Assembly: GCA_018350325.1 (NCBI GenBank)
Contig: JAEVLN010000001.1
Location: forward strand, 5,051,254-5,115,253
DNA length: 64,000 bases
DNA from: Globodera rostochiensis
Lineage: Eukaryota > Nematoda > Chromadorea > Rhabditida > Heteroderidae
Direction: 5' to 3'
Made by a program: the position numbers and the translations under genes. This document shows positions 46,401 through 58,413 of this stretch, piece after piece; within the stretch, counting starts at the first letter, position 1; every line of letters begins with the position of its first letter. The notes under the pieces are model-generated. The model saw only the letters and a list, made by a program, of their open reading frames with translations, ran no database searches and was not told the DNA's origin.

Positions 46401-49400
46401 TGCTCCGCCCCTCCGACTCTTTGGCCCTTCACCTCCACCCGCTGCAGCCCTGCGCATCCTCCCCACAAATGTCCACGCAATTTGGCGCTGATGCGTCCAC
46501 TGAACTTCGTCGCTTCACCGTTGCCGATGTGGCCGAAACGGCACTTCGCCAGCGGCGAGTCCGGCGAAGAGACCATGAAAAGTTCTGGCGCAGTTTTGAC
46601 AAGTGCGTGGACTTCAGCTATTCATTGTCACGAGATCCAAGCTCGTTAAAGCTTCGGAAGCTCCGCGACAGCCGGCGACGGCGAACACTAAGCCAGCACC
46701 ACCAACAGATCCAGCAGCACTGCCAGGGGCGACGGATGGCCGACACAGCGACAGGTCCCGGCCAATAGAGATACGCAGAATAGAACGGAGGTGCCAGAAT
46801 AAGACCTTCCCCCAAAATGCCATTCCATTCGAATTCTTCCAACTCTTGCATCATTTTATGCTAATTAATGTCTCCTCTAACGCATAAACTCCCCGCGCCC
46901 CTTTCTCTAATTTTTATTGCCAATTCACAGATGAACGCTGCAACGGCGAACTCCTCCAATCGAGCGGCGGCGGCTTTCGCGGCATCGTTTATGGCACGGC
47001 CAAATCTTTGGAGTGGAATTTGGCGGATGACGGCCCTTCGAAGCGCAAAACATCGACCCTCCAGCAACAATTGGCGGCATCGGCCACCCATCGACAGGTC
47101 CGACGTCGCCAATCCGGCTACGGCATCTCCATAACGACGTAAGTGTTTTAGTGATGAACGGACTGGTAGACGCGGGTCAGTGGGTGGGCGTGGGATAATT
47201 CAATAGGAGGGATCATTAAGGGGGGGGGGTCGCGTGATTGGTCCGATCCCCCATCCCCCCGGGCCCCTTCTTCTTGCCCCCGGGTGCCATGGTGAATAAA
47301 GGAAATGGGAAAAAACAGATTATAGCGCCCACACACAGACAATTCCATCCCTTTTCTCTTTTTGTCTTTTGTGTTCACTTTTCCGTCCAATTTCCTTCCC
47401 TTTTGCTCATTTCCTTGCCCCAAGCGATGCCAACAAATCAATCCAACCACGCCGAATTGCTCGGGCACATGGCACAAATTTCCCTCCCATAGGCATGGAA
47501 CGGCTTGAAAAGAATGAATTAGTCCCAAATCCATTCGATCCTCCCAAATGCAAATTCTGTAACGGCCGGCTTCAACATTTTTCCCTGTCCAGTGAGAGTC
47601 AGGCGAAGATGCGTTGTAAGATGCGCAAGCTGTACTTTGTGAAGCGCAACAAAAACTGCGACTTCAGTCTGGCACTTGCCATTGTCGGCTTGGCTTTTGT
47701 GGTGATGGACCAAGGTTGGTTGGTTGGTTGGCCTGCTTGGTGCCGTCAGTCAGTGCCAAAGTTCAGAGTTGACCGCCAACCGATGGATCGGCAAACAGTC
47801 GGCGCCTTCTCTGCTGCTGCGCTCCTTTTGCGTCACCTCCACTTTGATGCTGATCGTCTCTCTGATCAATTACCATCGCATTGAGGTCGGAATGGAATTG
47901 TTTCTAAGCCAAAGTTTAGAGAATTTCAAAGTTTTCAGGTGAAGATGGCACTGATTGACAGCGGGGCGGAGTCAGTGAGATTGGGCGCTTCGGCGATTGA
48001 TCATTTAATTGCTTCTCAGGGACTGGCGAGTGGCGTTGACGACAGACCGAATAATAAAGCTGTAAGCGACGGGGCGATAGTTTCTGATCACCTGAAGCTA
48101 AACCAATCCCACAGTTTCATCGAAGTCGCCGTCTGTGCCGTGTGTCCGTTCCCCGGTCAGCCCGGCACTTACAGACCCCCCCCCCGGCACTTACAGACCC
48201 CCCCCATAGCCCCGGCACTTACAGACCCCCCCGTCACCCCGTCCGTAGCCCCGGCACTTACAGACCCCCCCCGTAGCACCGGCACTTACAGACCCCCCCC
48301 ATAGCCCCGGCACTTACAGACCCCCCCGTCACCCCGTCCGTAGCCCCGGCACTTACAGACCCCCCCCCCCCGTAGCGGCACTTACAGACCCCCCCCGTAG
48401 CACCGGCACTTACAGACCTCCCCCCCCCTTTACCATCCGCGCACTTCCACCACAAATACCCCCAACCTTCCACTCTCTCCAGGGAGTGGTGAAATCTCAT
48501 GGCCGTACATACACGAACGACGTATTGCCACCAAAACGGTGCCTTTGGACGTGCTTTTGTCTGTCCCAATGTTTCTCCGAGCCTATTTGTTGTGCCGCTT
48601 TATGGTCCTCCATTCCCGCCAATTTCAGGTGGGTGGTCGTGACCGATGGGTGGGTGGACCCGAGGGGGTTTTGTTTCCTGCGGGACTCAGAGGCATTCTT
48701 TGAATTGATTCGACTTCAAACTCAGAGGCATTCTTTGAATTGCTTCGACTTCAATTATAATTTCAGGATGCGGCCACCCGGTCAATTGCAGGTTGCCCCC
48801 TCCCCCTCCCCCCCTTCTCCAAATTCCCAATTCACGCAGCGCTTAATCGGATATCGATGGACTTTCGTTTTGTCATCAAAACGATGATGGCGGACCATCC
48901 GATGACTGTGCTCGTAAGTTACATAATTAGGAGCACAAAAATGTGCCCTCCTCCCCTCGGGGTTTAGATCATTTTCACCGTTTCCTATTGGATTTGCATG
49001 TCCTGGATGTTCACACAATGTGAAAGGTACAACGAAAGCTACACGGGCAGCTCGGAGATGGTCTACTCCAACTCACTTTGGTTCATTATGGTGGGCATTG
49101 GTCGTCGATCGGTCACATTCTTCCCCCCCCCCCCCCCTTTTAGGTTACCTTCATGTCCATCGGTAACACTTTTCCAAATTGTCCACCGACGGTTAATTGA
49201 TTGCTAATTGTTCTGTCTCTTTCGTAGGGTACGGAGACGTTGTCCCGACCAGTTACTGTGGCCGCTTTCTGTCCATTTCCACGGGAATTGTTGTCAGTTT
49301 TTTCATTTGTTTTCTTTCTCCGCCATTTGCCCCCCCCCAAAAAATGTTTAGGGCGCCGGCGTCTCATCCGCATTAATTGCAGTGATTTCGCGAAAATTGG

Positions 49401-50288
49401 AGCTATCCCGGGCGGAGAAGCACGTGAACAACTTCATGTACTCGTCCAAATTGTGCCCAAAAAGGGAAAGTCCAAACATTTCCAGGGCCGACTCCAAATT
49501 GACAAATGCACGCAAAAATGCTGCAGCTTCCGTCCTTCAACATACGTGGTAAAGGAAGTTTTTTTTGGGGGGGGGGAAGCCGTTAAAGCCGTTCAACTTT
49601 TGCTTAGGTTTATCCATAAGTATCAACAACGGAATGGACAGAAGGCAGACGAGCTCAGGCTGAGGCAGCATCAGAGAAAGTGGGGGCACTTCGATATCAT
49701 ATTCTGCCCCTAAATGCTATTTTTCAATACCCAAAATTTCCTTTCTGACCCCCCCCCCCCCTCCTTCTCTCAGATTTTTAAATGCCATCAACGACTTTCG
49801 ACGAATAAAATGGGATCAGAGGAAGTTACAGGACAAAGGCAACTTATTGTTGGATGTGGGAAAGGTTAGGGAGAGGGGGGGGGGAGGGGGAGGGGGCATT
49901 TGTTCGAATTGTCCACTTCAGTTACACACGGAAATGCACGAGACTTTGTGGGAAATGCACCGAACGCAGGAGACATTTGCTGGAATGATTGGTGCGGGGA
50001 GGCGGGGAGAGGGGGGGGGGGGAGGGGGTGGCGGCAATTATCCGTTTGTGACAAATCATTTATCTGATGTGTCCGTATCATTGGCACAATAATGACTCAT
50101 TCATAAAATGGACACTCTTCAGAAGTACTCACAAAACGGATTGTAGAACTACAGAACACTGTTGTTGCCGTCGCTCAGTCCCAACTTCAGCCGGGCCAAG
50201 CCATTACCACCGCTGCCCCCTCGTCAAATGGCGCGAAAGCAAATGGCCAACTGAAAGTGCCACGAAGTGTCGAAGGAGGTGAGTGGGG

Positions 50289-50329
<41 letters not shown>

Positions 50330-50838
50330 GAGCAGTACACACGAGGAACACCACGAGGTGTAGAAGGAGGTGAGTGGCATGGAGGAGAGGGGGGGGAGCG
50401 GTACAACACCATGAGGTGTAGAAGGAGGTGCGTGGCGGGGGAGGGGGAGGGGGGGGAGCAGTACAACACCACGAGTTGTAGAAGGAGGTGAGTGGCATGG
50501 AGGGGGGGGGGAGCAGTACAACAACAATCGAACCAATTTAAACAATCCGGGCGTTCATTTCGTTCACAGACCCGTCCATGCACAATCAGCTGCTGCCCAC
50601 CCCCGAGCAATTTCTCAGCGCCGTAAAACTCCAACCACCACACAATGACGGGTACGCGTCGCCGGTGTGTTTTGGCGAACCTTTCTCGCCGCTGGGGACA
50701 TTGACCGCCGCTTCAAATCTTACCCTAACCAATTCATGCTCCTCGCCATGCCTGCGGAAGCCAACCATTAACCAGCAAAAGGAAGATCAGCTGAACTGCA
50801 CGGAGTTCAGCCCGTTGATGGGCGAAGGGACGGCGTAG
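43457..50838 (+). CDS. Small-conductance calcium-activated potassium channel (SK/KCNN type)
   Basis: A many-exon gene; the C-terminus and pore are clear, while the 5' half is approximate. Low-complexity N-terminal exons include [20 protein letters not shown] (43457) and [18 protein letters not shown] (45605). The channel core has a first membrane segment [17 protein letters not shown] (47665), [20 protein letters not shown] (48540), [18 protein letters not shown] (48855), [18 protein letters not shown] (48990) and the pore [17 protein letters not shown] spliced over 49143-49265. The calmodulin-binding domain follows ([20 protein letters not shown], then [25 protein letters not shown]), then a coiled coil ([20 protein letters not shown]). 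The protein ends [10 protein letters not shown], stop 50836-50838. SK channels open on calcium-calmodulin and damp excitability. Introns are packed with C/G tandem repeats. Confidence 0.85.
44220..44350. repeat. Palindromic GGGTACCCGC-type repeat
   Basis: The segment repeats CGGGTACTCGC, CGGGTACCCGCACGGG and CCGTACCCGCGGGG motifs in both orientations. A related piece lies at 53882-53926. It sits in an SK-channel intron, GC-richer than its surroundings, and looks like a fragment of a dispersed element. Confidence 0.5.
44432..44682. repeat. C-rich minisatellite, CCCGGTGCCCTCC unit
   Basis: About nine or ten copies of a unit of roughly 20-30 bp made of a C run plus CCCGGTGCCCT. It lies inside an SK-channel intron. 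The long Pro-rich and Gly-rich frames over it on both strands are products of the repeat. Confidence 0.85.
45300..45530. repeat. Tandem repeat of about 56 bp, four copies
   Basis: Four copies anchored by CCACAATATGAACAAGTAC at about 45326, 45384, 45438 and 45495. The intervening part is GACGGTGGGGGG plus GAGACGGGG with variable G-run length. The plus frame reads PQYEQVQQ repeatedly, but one copy differs by one base in phase. It lies between probable SK-channel exons. Confidence 0.85.
48163..48425. repeat. C-rich tandem repeat, GGCACTTACAGACCCCCC unit
   Basis: About ten copies of GGCACTTACAGACCCCCC, some with the longer spacer CGTCACCCCGTCCGTAGCCC, forming a higher-order unit. It is in an intron of the SK-channel gene, immediately before the exon beginning near 48482. 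The unequal spacers and C runs argue against a CRISPR array. Confidence 0.88.
50288..50520. repeat. G homopolymer (about 40 nt) and GGTGTAGAAGGAGG repeats
   Basis: A G tract of about 40 bases (50290-50328) is followed by three copies of a unit of roughly 60 bp containing ACACCACGAGGTGTAGAAGG, then AGGTGAGTGGC. It lies between the SK-channel coiled-coil exon and the last exon. The GGTGAG motif in each copy resembles a duplicated exon-intron junction. Confidence 0.85.
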
Positions 50839-51475
50839 GGGAAATGTGAAGCACCGATCATTTTGCTCATAAATTGTTCAGCAGAAAGTAATCAAGCAGC
50901 CTATTATTTGAGAATTCCTTGCCCCGTTTTCCTCAATCACAAATGTAAAATGACGGCTAACATCCATTCTTGAACAAAACAACGACCCGGTACAGCTCCC
51001 CCCTCCCCCCGCAGTGTTTAGGGCGTCATAACTTTTCATAGTCAACCTTCAAAAGGAAGGTGTTCGGATGTCCATAGAATTTCTTGATGAAATTTGGCAC
51101 ATGAAACGGTTCCAAAACTCCCCCGCCCGAACTGTTCCTGTCCATCTTGGCGCCATTACATTGCTTTCAAATGGCACCAACTTTATTTGATTTGATTGAA
51201 ATTGCGTGGCGCCAAGTTGACCCCATTTAATGCGTAAGTTTTCGATTCTGAAAATCATGTCGTTGTATTTAAATTTAGCATTTATACGATGGGAGCACAC
51301 ATATTGTACATTCCGCCATTTTAGTGTTTATTTGTGATGACTGACACAATTACAATAAAAAACAAAGACTTCAAAATATGATAGGTAAAACAACAACAAA
51401 AACACGCGATGTGCTTGCTATTGAAGCGGCACCAAAAGGAATAGGCGCATTGCAAAAGGAGGCGAATGCCACGGC
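50839..51475. other. Spacer between convergent genes
   Basis: This is the 3' UTR region of the SK channel (plus) and of the GYF-domain gene (minus). No gene was recognised. Confidence 0.4.
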
Positions 51476-53169
51476 TTATTTTTCAGAGGCAAAATTGATG
51501 CGGAGCCGAATTCCGAGCAATTGGAATAAAAGCCGTTCCGCGTCCGCTTGAGAGATTTTAATCTGAGATTGAGAAATATTAATTAATTAATTAGAGACGG
51601 AACAATAAGAATAATTAAGGAATTTTAGAGCCCTCCCCTTTTTTGTATTTCCCCTCGGGCCCCATAAGATTGAGACGTCCCCCGCTTTTGAAACGATAAG
51701 AAAAGCACCATAATGTCTTCCGTTTGAGTGCCCTTTGACTGTTGGCAGTGTGTGTCGTCCTCCATGTTGGTCCAATTATCAACCATCTTCACCATGCCAT
51801 TCATTACCATGCCCCTTTTCCATGACCCGTCCATAGTGTCCAGGAGGATTCTTTCCGACCGTTGCTGTGTCAACTCCATTACTTCGAGTCCATTACAAAT
51901 TTGATTGATTGGATAAGAGGACGGAGTCATGACCTAAACAAAAAATTCTCAACGACACCAATCGGCAAGTTCATCCCCTTTCTCACATGTCCACTGTCGG
52001 GAGAATCGCTGACGATCGTCGTCCCGTCCTGTTGCGATTGCTCCGTGTCACCGATAAACCGTTGCTGAATCTGATGAGGAAGCATAGACTGGGCTTGAAG
52101 ACGTATTGGCATTAGAGGCTGTTGTTGGGACATCGACGGGTATGCGTGCTGCTGGACGAATTGGTAGGTGGGAACGGAGGAAACGGGGATGACCAGTGGC
52201 TGGTTCTAAAAGGACTGTCGGTCTCTTTCGTATATTTCAGAGTTTAACCGGCGATGGTTGGGTATTCATCAGCAGAACTTGCTGTGCGGTCGAGGGTGCC
52301 TTTTGAGAAGCGGTCAACAGCTGAATGGGCACTCCAAGCTGAACTTGCTGCTGACGTTCGGAGTCGACAGTTCCCCCGACCAGAGGGTTCGCCGTTGAGG
52401 CGGGGTTCGTGGGAGGCCGTTGAAGGAAAGGGTCCATGTGCATGTTCTCTGTCAGTTGGGCACTTCCGTAGTTCTGACCATTGAAGGTGTTTGACTGGGA
52501 AAAATTTATTCATAATTTTCAAAATCACCCAACTCCATCGGTTTTATTAGGTGTCTATAACGAACTAACACCCAGATTTTTAAAAGGAAAGCTTTTAGAT
52601 TCATTGTTTATTGGGGTTGAGCACCTAAAATCCGACAAAATGAATTACCTTTGGCTGTTCCATGGAAGGCCCATCCATCTCGAAGGGAACCTAAAGACAT
52701 TTTATTTTGGTTAAATTATATCCGGAATTGATATCATCCAAATCGGATTGTCTGTATCATATCGCTAATTTCACCAAAGTAATTGATGGTTAAATCGCTA
52801 TTACCTTATTCCCACAAGCTTGAATCCAGTCGGACAAAGTATAAAAGCGAGAGTCATTTTCGGTTCGCAATCGCAGAGATTCTGAAAAGAAAATCATTCA
52901 AAAAATTCGGTTAAAAAACGAACCATCGAAATAATGGCACCTCAACCAAAGCAGCATTTCTTTGGAAGTGTAAGGGCCTGGAAACAAATTGCTTTTCTCA
53001 TTAACACAAATTTCAAGTCACTAATTTATCAAAACTGCCATCAGAATAATAAATCCACTAACCATGCTCACAGTCATCCTGCCTGCCAATGTAGAACCTT
53101 AAAACGACCGAGTTCAACACCTTTATTTAACAATTGCGTCACGCACCATTTTTTAGATCGATCTCCCAT
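51476..53169 (-). CDS. GYF-domain protein, GIGYF-like
   Basis: The start MGDRSKKWCVTQLLNKGVEL is at 53169 and the stop at 51476-51478. The GYF domain is built from four short exons: WIYYSDGS (about 53070), GPYTSKEMLLWLRCHYFDG (52990-52930), SLRLRTENDSRFYTLSDWI (52880-52810) and VPFEMDGP (about 52690). The order W-x-Y-x-D, GP..S.EM..W...YF, L..R, F..L and VPF is the GYF pattern, with the trailing VPF as in GIGYF1/2. The remainder is Gln/Pro-rich (RQQQVQLGVPIQLL, SQQQPLMPIRLQAQSMLPHQ) and ends RLLFQLLGIRLRINFASEK. GIGYF proteins bind proline-rich ligands and 4EHP in translational repression. Exon borders in the 3' half are approximate, and CD2BP2-like identity is less likely. Confidence 0.65.
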
Positions 53170-53396
53170 CAAAATGAGTCAAAATCCTGTATAAGCTAAA
53201 AAAAAGGTAGGACTTATTTATTCAAAAATTCAAAAACACCAAAAAGCATCAATAACAAACATTAAATAAATAAGAAAAGGGATCAATTGACCTTTTAACT
53301 GACATTTTTTCAATGGATGAAATATTCATTATCAAGTTATGAGTGAGTACACAGAGTAGGGTTCGTCGCATTTAAATATTAGAACAAAATGTTCAT

Positions 53397-54835
53397 TCAA
53401 TCAGGCTCTTCTGAGTCAAAATAAGCATCTTCCATGTCTTGCTCGAGAATTCTGTCATCGGCTTTGCATTTGTAAATGCCATGTCCGGCGTCCACTTGCG
53501 AGTAATCAAAAAATTGAATATCCTCTCCATCCAAAAAGCGTTGTTCCATCAGCGAAACAAATTCGGCATATAATTGCTCACGCATCAGCCCAGTCGGCTT
53601 GGAATCGTCCTCATCTCCGCTGGACCAATCGTCTCCACTTACATTTGCTTCCTGTTTTTTGGACACGTGCATAATGGACAACGCTTCTCGGGTCTTCTCA
53701 TCTTCAGTTTTTAGCTTCAATGCCGCATCTCGGTCTTAACGTTTAAAATTGATTTAGTACTGTTTTGACAGATCACATTTTCTTAACACATGTTTTCCGG
53801 CGGATTTTTTAAAAAAACGTAAATGATTTTTTCCTAAAAAAATCACCGAGTCTTAGAAAAACAAAAGGCACCTTGATTTTTGACCCGGTCCGGGTATAAA
53901 ATTGTTGTACCCGCCCGCAGCTCGATTCTTACCTCTGAACCTCCTCATCAAGACGCTGCCATCATTCTTTGCGCAGTGTCTGTGTTTGGCTCCCTCCTCC
54001 AAAATCCGACTCTGTTCCATCTCTCTTCCCTCCTCATCCGAACTGTCAAATTCCATTTTGAAATCGGAGTCAATCGCTTTCTCCTCCTCGTCCGCCTCCA
54101 CAGTCCGATTCTCAACATGATTCATAAACCTGTCGGCGCCATCAGACTTAACCATTTGGTTAAACATGGTTAGCAAATCCGTTTTTCGACTTACCCCAAG
54201 AACCTTTTGAAAATCTTCCAAATAACGTCTTCTTCGGTCTGATACCCTTTGCGTTGCATCAAATTGCGTAAGTAGCTTCGAGAAACCGCTCTCATTTGAT
54301 TCCGAAACTTCGACTGTTGGTCGAAGTTGCATTTTTTCTAGAAAATGTTTTTATTTGCACGATAAAAGCCATGGCTTACCGTTGTCGTCCAAATATCGTT
54401 CGACCATCATATCAAATAAATAAGGCTCACGTTCGCGCATTTTCTCGTTTGAGAAATACGAACCCTCCCGACGCAATTCCTGCATTGCCAGATAACGACG
54501 ATTCTTGATAAGTTGATTGCGTTTGGAGCCTTTTTGTGCCTGCCTTTTGATCCAATCCAAGTAGAATTCCTCACATTCTGTTCCATCGAACAACGAAATG
54601 AACTCTAAATAAGACCAAATGTTAATTATTCGAGTTAAAACAAATGACCAGCTTCAATGTATTGATGGTATCGCTCAAGAAAAATATTCGGTTTTCTTTG
54701 ATACAAATTACACAGAATTGAAATTTTTTCAGCTTGGTCTAAATCATCATCATCTTTTTGCTGAGCTTTGTAAAAAACGTTGCTTTTTGAAGTAATGGAC
54801 TCGAACATTTTTTGCTCTTGCTGTTGCGCATCCAT
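53397..54835 (-). CDS. CCDC97: CCDC97-like protein
   Basis: Starts MDAQQQEQKMFESITSK at 54835 and stops at 53397-53399. Conserved family blocks are LIKNRRYLAMQELRREGSYF, SNEKMREREPYLFDMMVERY, MREQLYAEFVSLMEQRFLDG and DYSQVDAGHG, with the acidic end DMEDAYFDSEEPD. These match human CCDC97, a nuclear protein tied to the SF3B spliceosome module. Five or so exons are used; the intron at 53720-53940 contains a fragment of a GGGTACCC-type repeat. The function is taken from the family and not visible in the sequence. Confidence 0.85.
53882..53926. repeat. Fragment of GGGTACCCGC-type dispersed repeat
   Basis: ACCCGGTCCGGGTATAAAA, followed by TTGTACCCGCCCGCAG, resembles the palindromic repeat at 44220-44350. 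It lies inside or next to an intron of the CCDC97-like gene. Confidence 0.4.
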
Positions 54836-55083
54836 TCATTGAGTAATTGTATGTAAGTGGTAAATTAACAAAATATGGTGAAATTTAAAACTTCCTCAAA
54901 GCAAAAAGGTTTAAATAAAATATAGGACCAGGTATTTGTTATAAAATTCTTATTTCGAGTTTCCGAATCTCTTTAAGCTGTCAAATTCAAATGGCTAAGT
55001 TTAGCTTAACGAAATACCTATAAACGGAGAAAATTTGATTCTAAAGCTTAATTATTCTACATCGCTTTGAAATTTGTTTTAAA

Positions 55084-55850
55084 GGTGGCACGACTTTTCG
55101 TCAATGGACTTTTCGTCAACGGACTCTTCGTCAACGACTTTTCGTCAATGGACTCTTCGTCAACGACTTTTCGTCATTAGACTATTCGTCAACGACATTT
55201 CGTCAATAAGAAAGAATTAAAAAAACAACAAATTTTAATTAAATTTAAACCAACACAATTTTTCGGAATAGTTACCTGTTTACTTGTCGCACAAAAAAAA
55301 ATTTAAGAGGGTTTTAAGCAATTCTGAGAAGTACTCGGGGGTTATCGAGGTTGCTGATCACGAATATGACAACAGATTTATCACATGACATCATCTGATT
55401 ATAATTTCAACATAATGATTTTTTGAAAAAATTTTAAAAATGCTACAAAGGCCTCAAAATTATTCAAAAACATAAAATTACAACAAAAAGGCAAGTAATG
55501 ATCAAATCGTGCTTTTTCGGACGATTTTTGAGCTTGTTTTTGAAGGTTAAAATTGATTTCTGAAAATTTTTGAAATTTCGAAAACCCTTTGAATTTGGGT
55601 CTGTGGTTCGAAATTGGTCGAAATGGAGGTCAGAATCGGCTTCTTCGCCCCGAATAACCCTAGACTTGAAAATTTGGTGTTGGCTTAAATTTAATTAAAA
55701 TTTGTTGTTTTTATAATTCTTTCTTATTGACGAAATGTCGTTGACGAATAGTCCAATGACGAAAAATCATTGACGAAGAGTCTATTGACGAAAAGTCGTT
55801 GACGAAGAGTCCGTTGACGAAAAGTCCATTGACGAAAAGTCATGGAACCG
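55084..55850. mobile_element. Foldback (long inverted-repeat) element
   Basis: A left arm at about 55084-55255 is the near-perfect reverse complement of a right arm at about 55678-55850, each about 172 bp, around a unique AT-rich centre of some 420 bp. The outer half of each arm consists of seven or eight 17- to 18-bp subrepeats of the form GACGAAAAGTC or GACGAAGAGTC plus a TTGA/CATT linker. The inner half is an AT-rich inverted segment. TTTTAAA-like sequence borders both ends and could be a target-site duplication. No transposase frame exists inside, so it is non-autonomous. Confidence 0.85.
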
Positions 55851-56193
55851 TTTTAAAAAATAACGGAAAAAATTTAATGGCGCTAATATAGAGTCTAACA
55901 TCACTCTGTCTGCCGCGCCATTAGAGTTTGTCTGTCATTTAATTTAAATTGTTTTGGCGTTATGTTTTGCACAAATGAATTAATTCGCTTTTTTGTTTGG
56001 TTTTTTCGTCCATGACCCGAATACAATCAGTACAATTAATTGTTTTTTTTGATGATAATGATTAGGTCCAGTATTTTCAAGCTCTAAAAAAATATTTTTT
56101 TTTCTTAACGTTAAAAAGCCCGGACACTTAATTGAAAAACATTTATCTTGTATTAATTTAACTTACAGATTATTGCGTATTTAGTAAGCAAAA

Positions 56194-58413
56194 ATGAGTG
56201 TGATGTTCGCAAGCACCCGAGGCCAGTCGACAACGGGGACGGGAAATCTACTTGAATTTAAGGTTTGTTTTAGCATTTGTTGTCCCGCCAAAAGAAATTA
56301 AAATTTCTAAGTTGGTGCAGACGAAGGTCGATTTGCAAATTTTTTGAACGATTTTGTTAGACTTGTGAATTTTGAATTCGGGGTTTGGAATTGGTCGAAA
56401 TAGAGGTCAAATTCGGAATCTACGACCGTATTCTCGATTTTTGAAGATTTTAATTACTTTTTAAAAAGGGGGCGGCTTCAATAACTTTACCCAATTTTCC
56501 CTTCAAATTTCATTTGTTGGATGCGCCAAGTACGCTCTTTAATTATCCACCCATTTAGGCTGGTCGCACTTTGATTGAGCCGGGTTCTACTCCGGAAAAA
56601 CGCAGGGCTGTAGCTAACCCTGACCTCGGCCTCGTTTACATCAAACATTCCCAGGATGACCAACTCTTGCATCTTTGTTGGCAGAATCGTAAAAAGAAAG
56701 ATACTGAACTTGTAAGTATTCTGGATTATAAAACTCATTATTTATAAACAAAAAACATTACACTGAATGTTGTATTAGACACCGCAAAGATTTGATTTTC
56801 CAAAAAAAAAACACCCCTAAAAATCGGCTTTCTGGACCCCCCCCCCCCCCCCGCAAAACGCGGGGTCTAGTCTGCCCTTGCCTGACTGATAACAAAGCAT
56901 TAAACATTTTCCCTCCTTTTTTTTGAATATAGATTAAGCATTTTCAGGATCTGATTATCTTTCCCGGAGAGACGGAATTCAAGCGTATAAACGAGTGCAA
57001 AAACGGCCGTGTCTTTATGCTAAAGTTTAAAAACAGCGAGGAGCGTCATCTTTTCTGGATGCAGGAGCCTGAAGATGCGAAGAAAGACGACGAAATCTGC
57101 AAAAAAGTGTTTCCGCTTTGTTTTATTAGCTTCAATTTGCTTTAGATGAACGATTTGCTGAGCAATGCGCCGCCAACACGTCCCGCTGCTGGGGGTGGGA
57201 GAACGCCTACCGATCGGGCCGGTACAATGGAACGTTATGCCGCGTTGAGCAATGCCATCGGAGGCAACTTGGAAGACATCGGAGCACTCGGAAACATGGA
57301 CCAAAACCGTAAGATAAAGCAAACCAAAAAAATGCTCGCTCATCCATCCTCAACTTGTTGTTCTGATGTTTTTCGACATTATATTTCTCTCTAGAATCGG
57401 ATCCAACCCATTTCCAATCAGAATTAATGCGTTTGTTCTCGCTCATGAACGGTGGTGCTAGCGTAACTCCAGCGGAACTTGCCAATTTGGGACAAATTGC
57501 TTCGGGTGCCAAGTAGGCCTTTGCCGTTTTTTTTTGAACTTCAAAAGTTTTCTGTATAATTATTTTCTTTCCCATAGGGCTGAAGACGGTGGGGGGGCCG
57601 CTGCCGTGGGAGTGCCTCCAGAAATTGGCTCCATTTCGGCACTTATGGGTCGAAGCGGACAGCAAAAGGGCCAAAACAGCAGTCAACAGAATGCGAAGGG
57701 TGAAGCGGCTGCCGAAGCGATTACGCCGCAATTGCTCGACAAAATCATAAAAGCCGCGACGGCCAACGTGGCGGCCACTTCAAAAGAGAAAGTGCCATCT
57801 GTCGATTTGTCATCCTTTCTGACACGGGCCAACACGCAGGAGGTGGTTGTTTTGCTCATTTTTGCTTGGGGTCGACTTTCTAAAAACATTGTTTTTCCCG
57901 TAAAGACAGTCAGCAACAACAAAGAACTGCTCAAGCCGCTTTTACCCGATCAAAAGCCGCTCCAAAATGCTGACGCTGAGTTGGCACAGACTGTGGGAAA
58001 TCCTCAATTTCGAGTTGGTCAATTTAAAACATTTCATTTGCGAAGATGCCAAACTTTAGCAAACTGCTGATTTCTTCGGACATGCCCTTCAGATGGGACA
58101 ATTGAGCGACGCTTTGGAGCAGTTCGGCTTTAGAGGTGAAGTGGTGAATGCGGCCAAGAAGGGCGACATCCAGCAATTTGTGGAAAAGCTGACCGAACAA
58201 GAGAATCCGAAAAAGGCCGAAGGTAAGCACAGCTAATCATGGAAAACAACTTTATGAAAAACTTTATCAAATTTAGTGGAGAAAGCGATCAAAAAAGCGG
58301 CGGATGCTGAGCAAGCCGATACGGCGGAGTCGGCGACTACGGAGAACAAAAAGGACGATGAGGAGAATCCGTCTCCGTGCCCCAGCGATGATGACGGCAT
58401 GGGTCTTGACTAA
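56194..58413 (+). CDS. rpn-13: Proteasome ubiquitin receptor RPN13/ADRM1
   Basis: Starts [20 protein letters not shown] at 56194 and stops at 58411-58413. The Pru (PH-like) domain reads [54 protein letters not shown] and [18 protein letters not shown]. The C-terminal DEUBAD follows ([40 protein letters not shown]) with the acidic end [11 protein letters not shown]13 binds ubiquitin through the Pru domain, docks on RPN2 of the 26S proteasome and recruits UCH37 by the C-terminal domain. Intron borders at 57841-57905 and 58016-58091 are inferred. The conserved domains leave little doubt. Confidence 0.95.

Noticed and set aside
48163..48425. CRISPR-like regular repeats
   Set aside because: Units are 20-45 bp with homopolymer spacers that are nearly identical to each other, in eukaryotic intron sequence; a minisatellite explains it.
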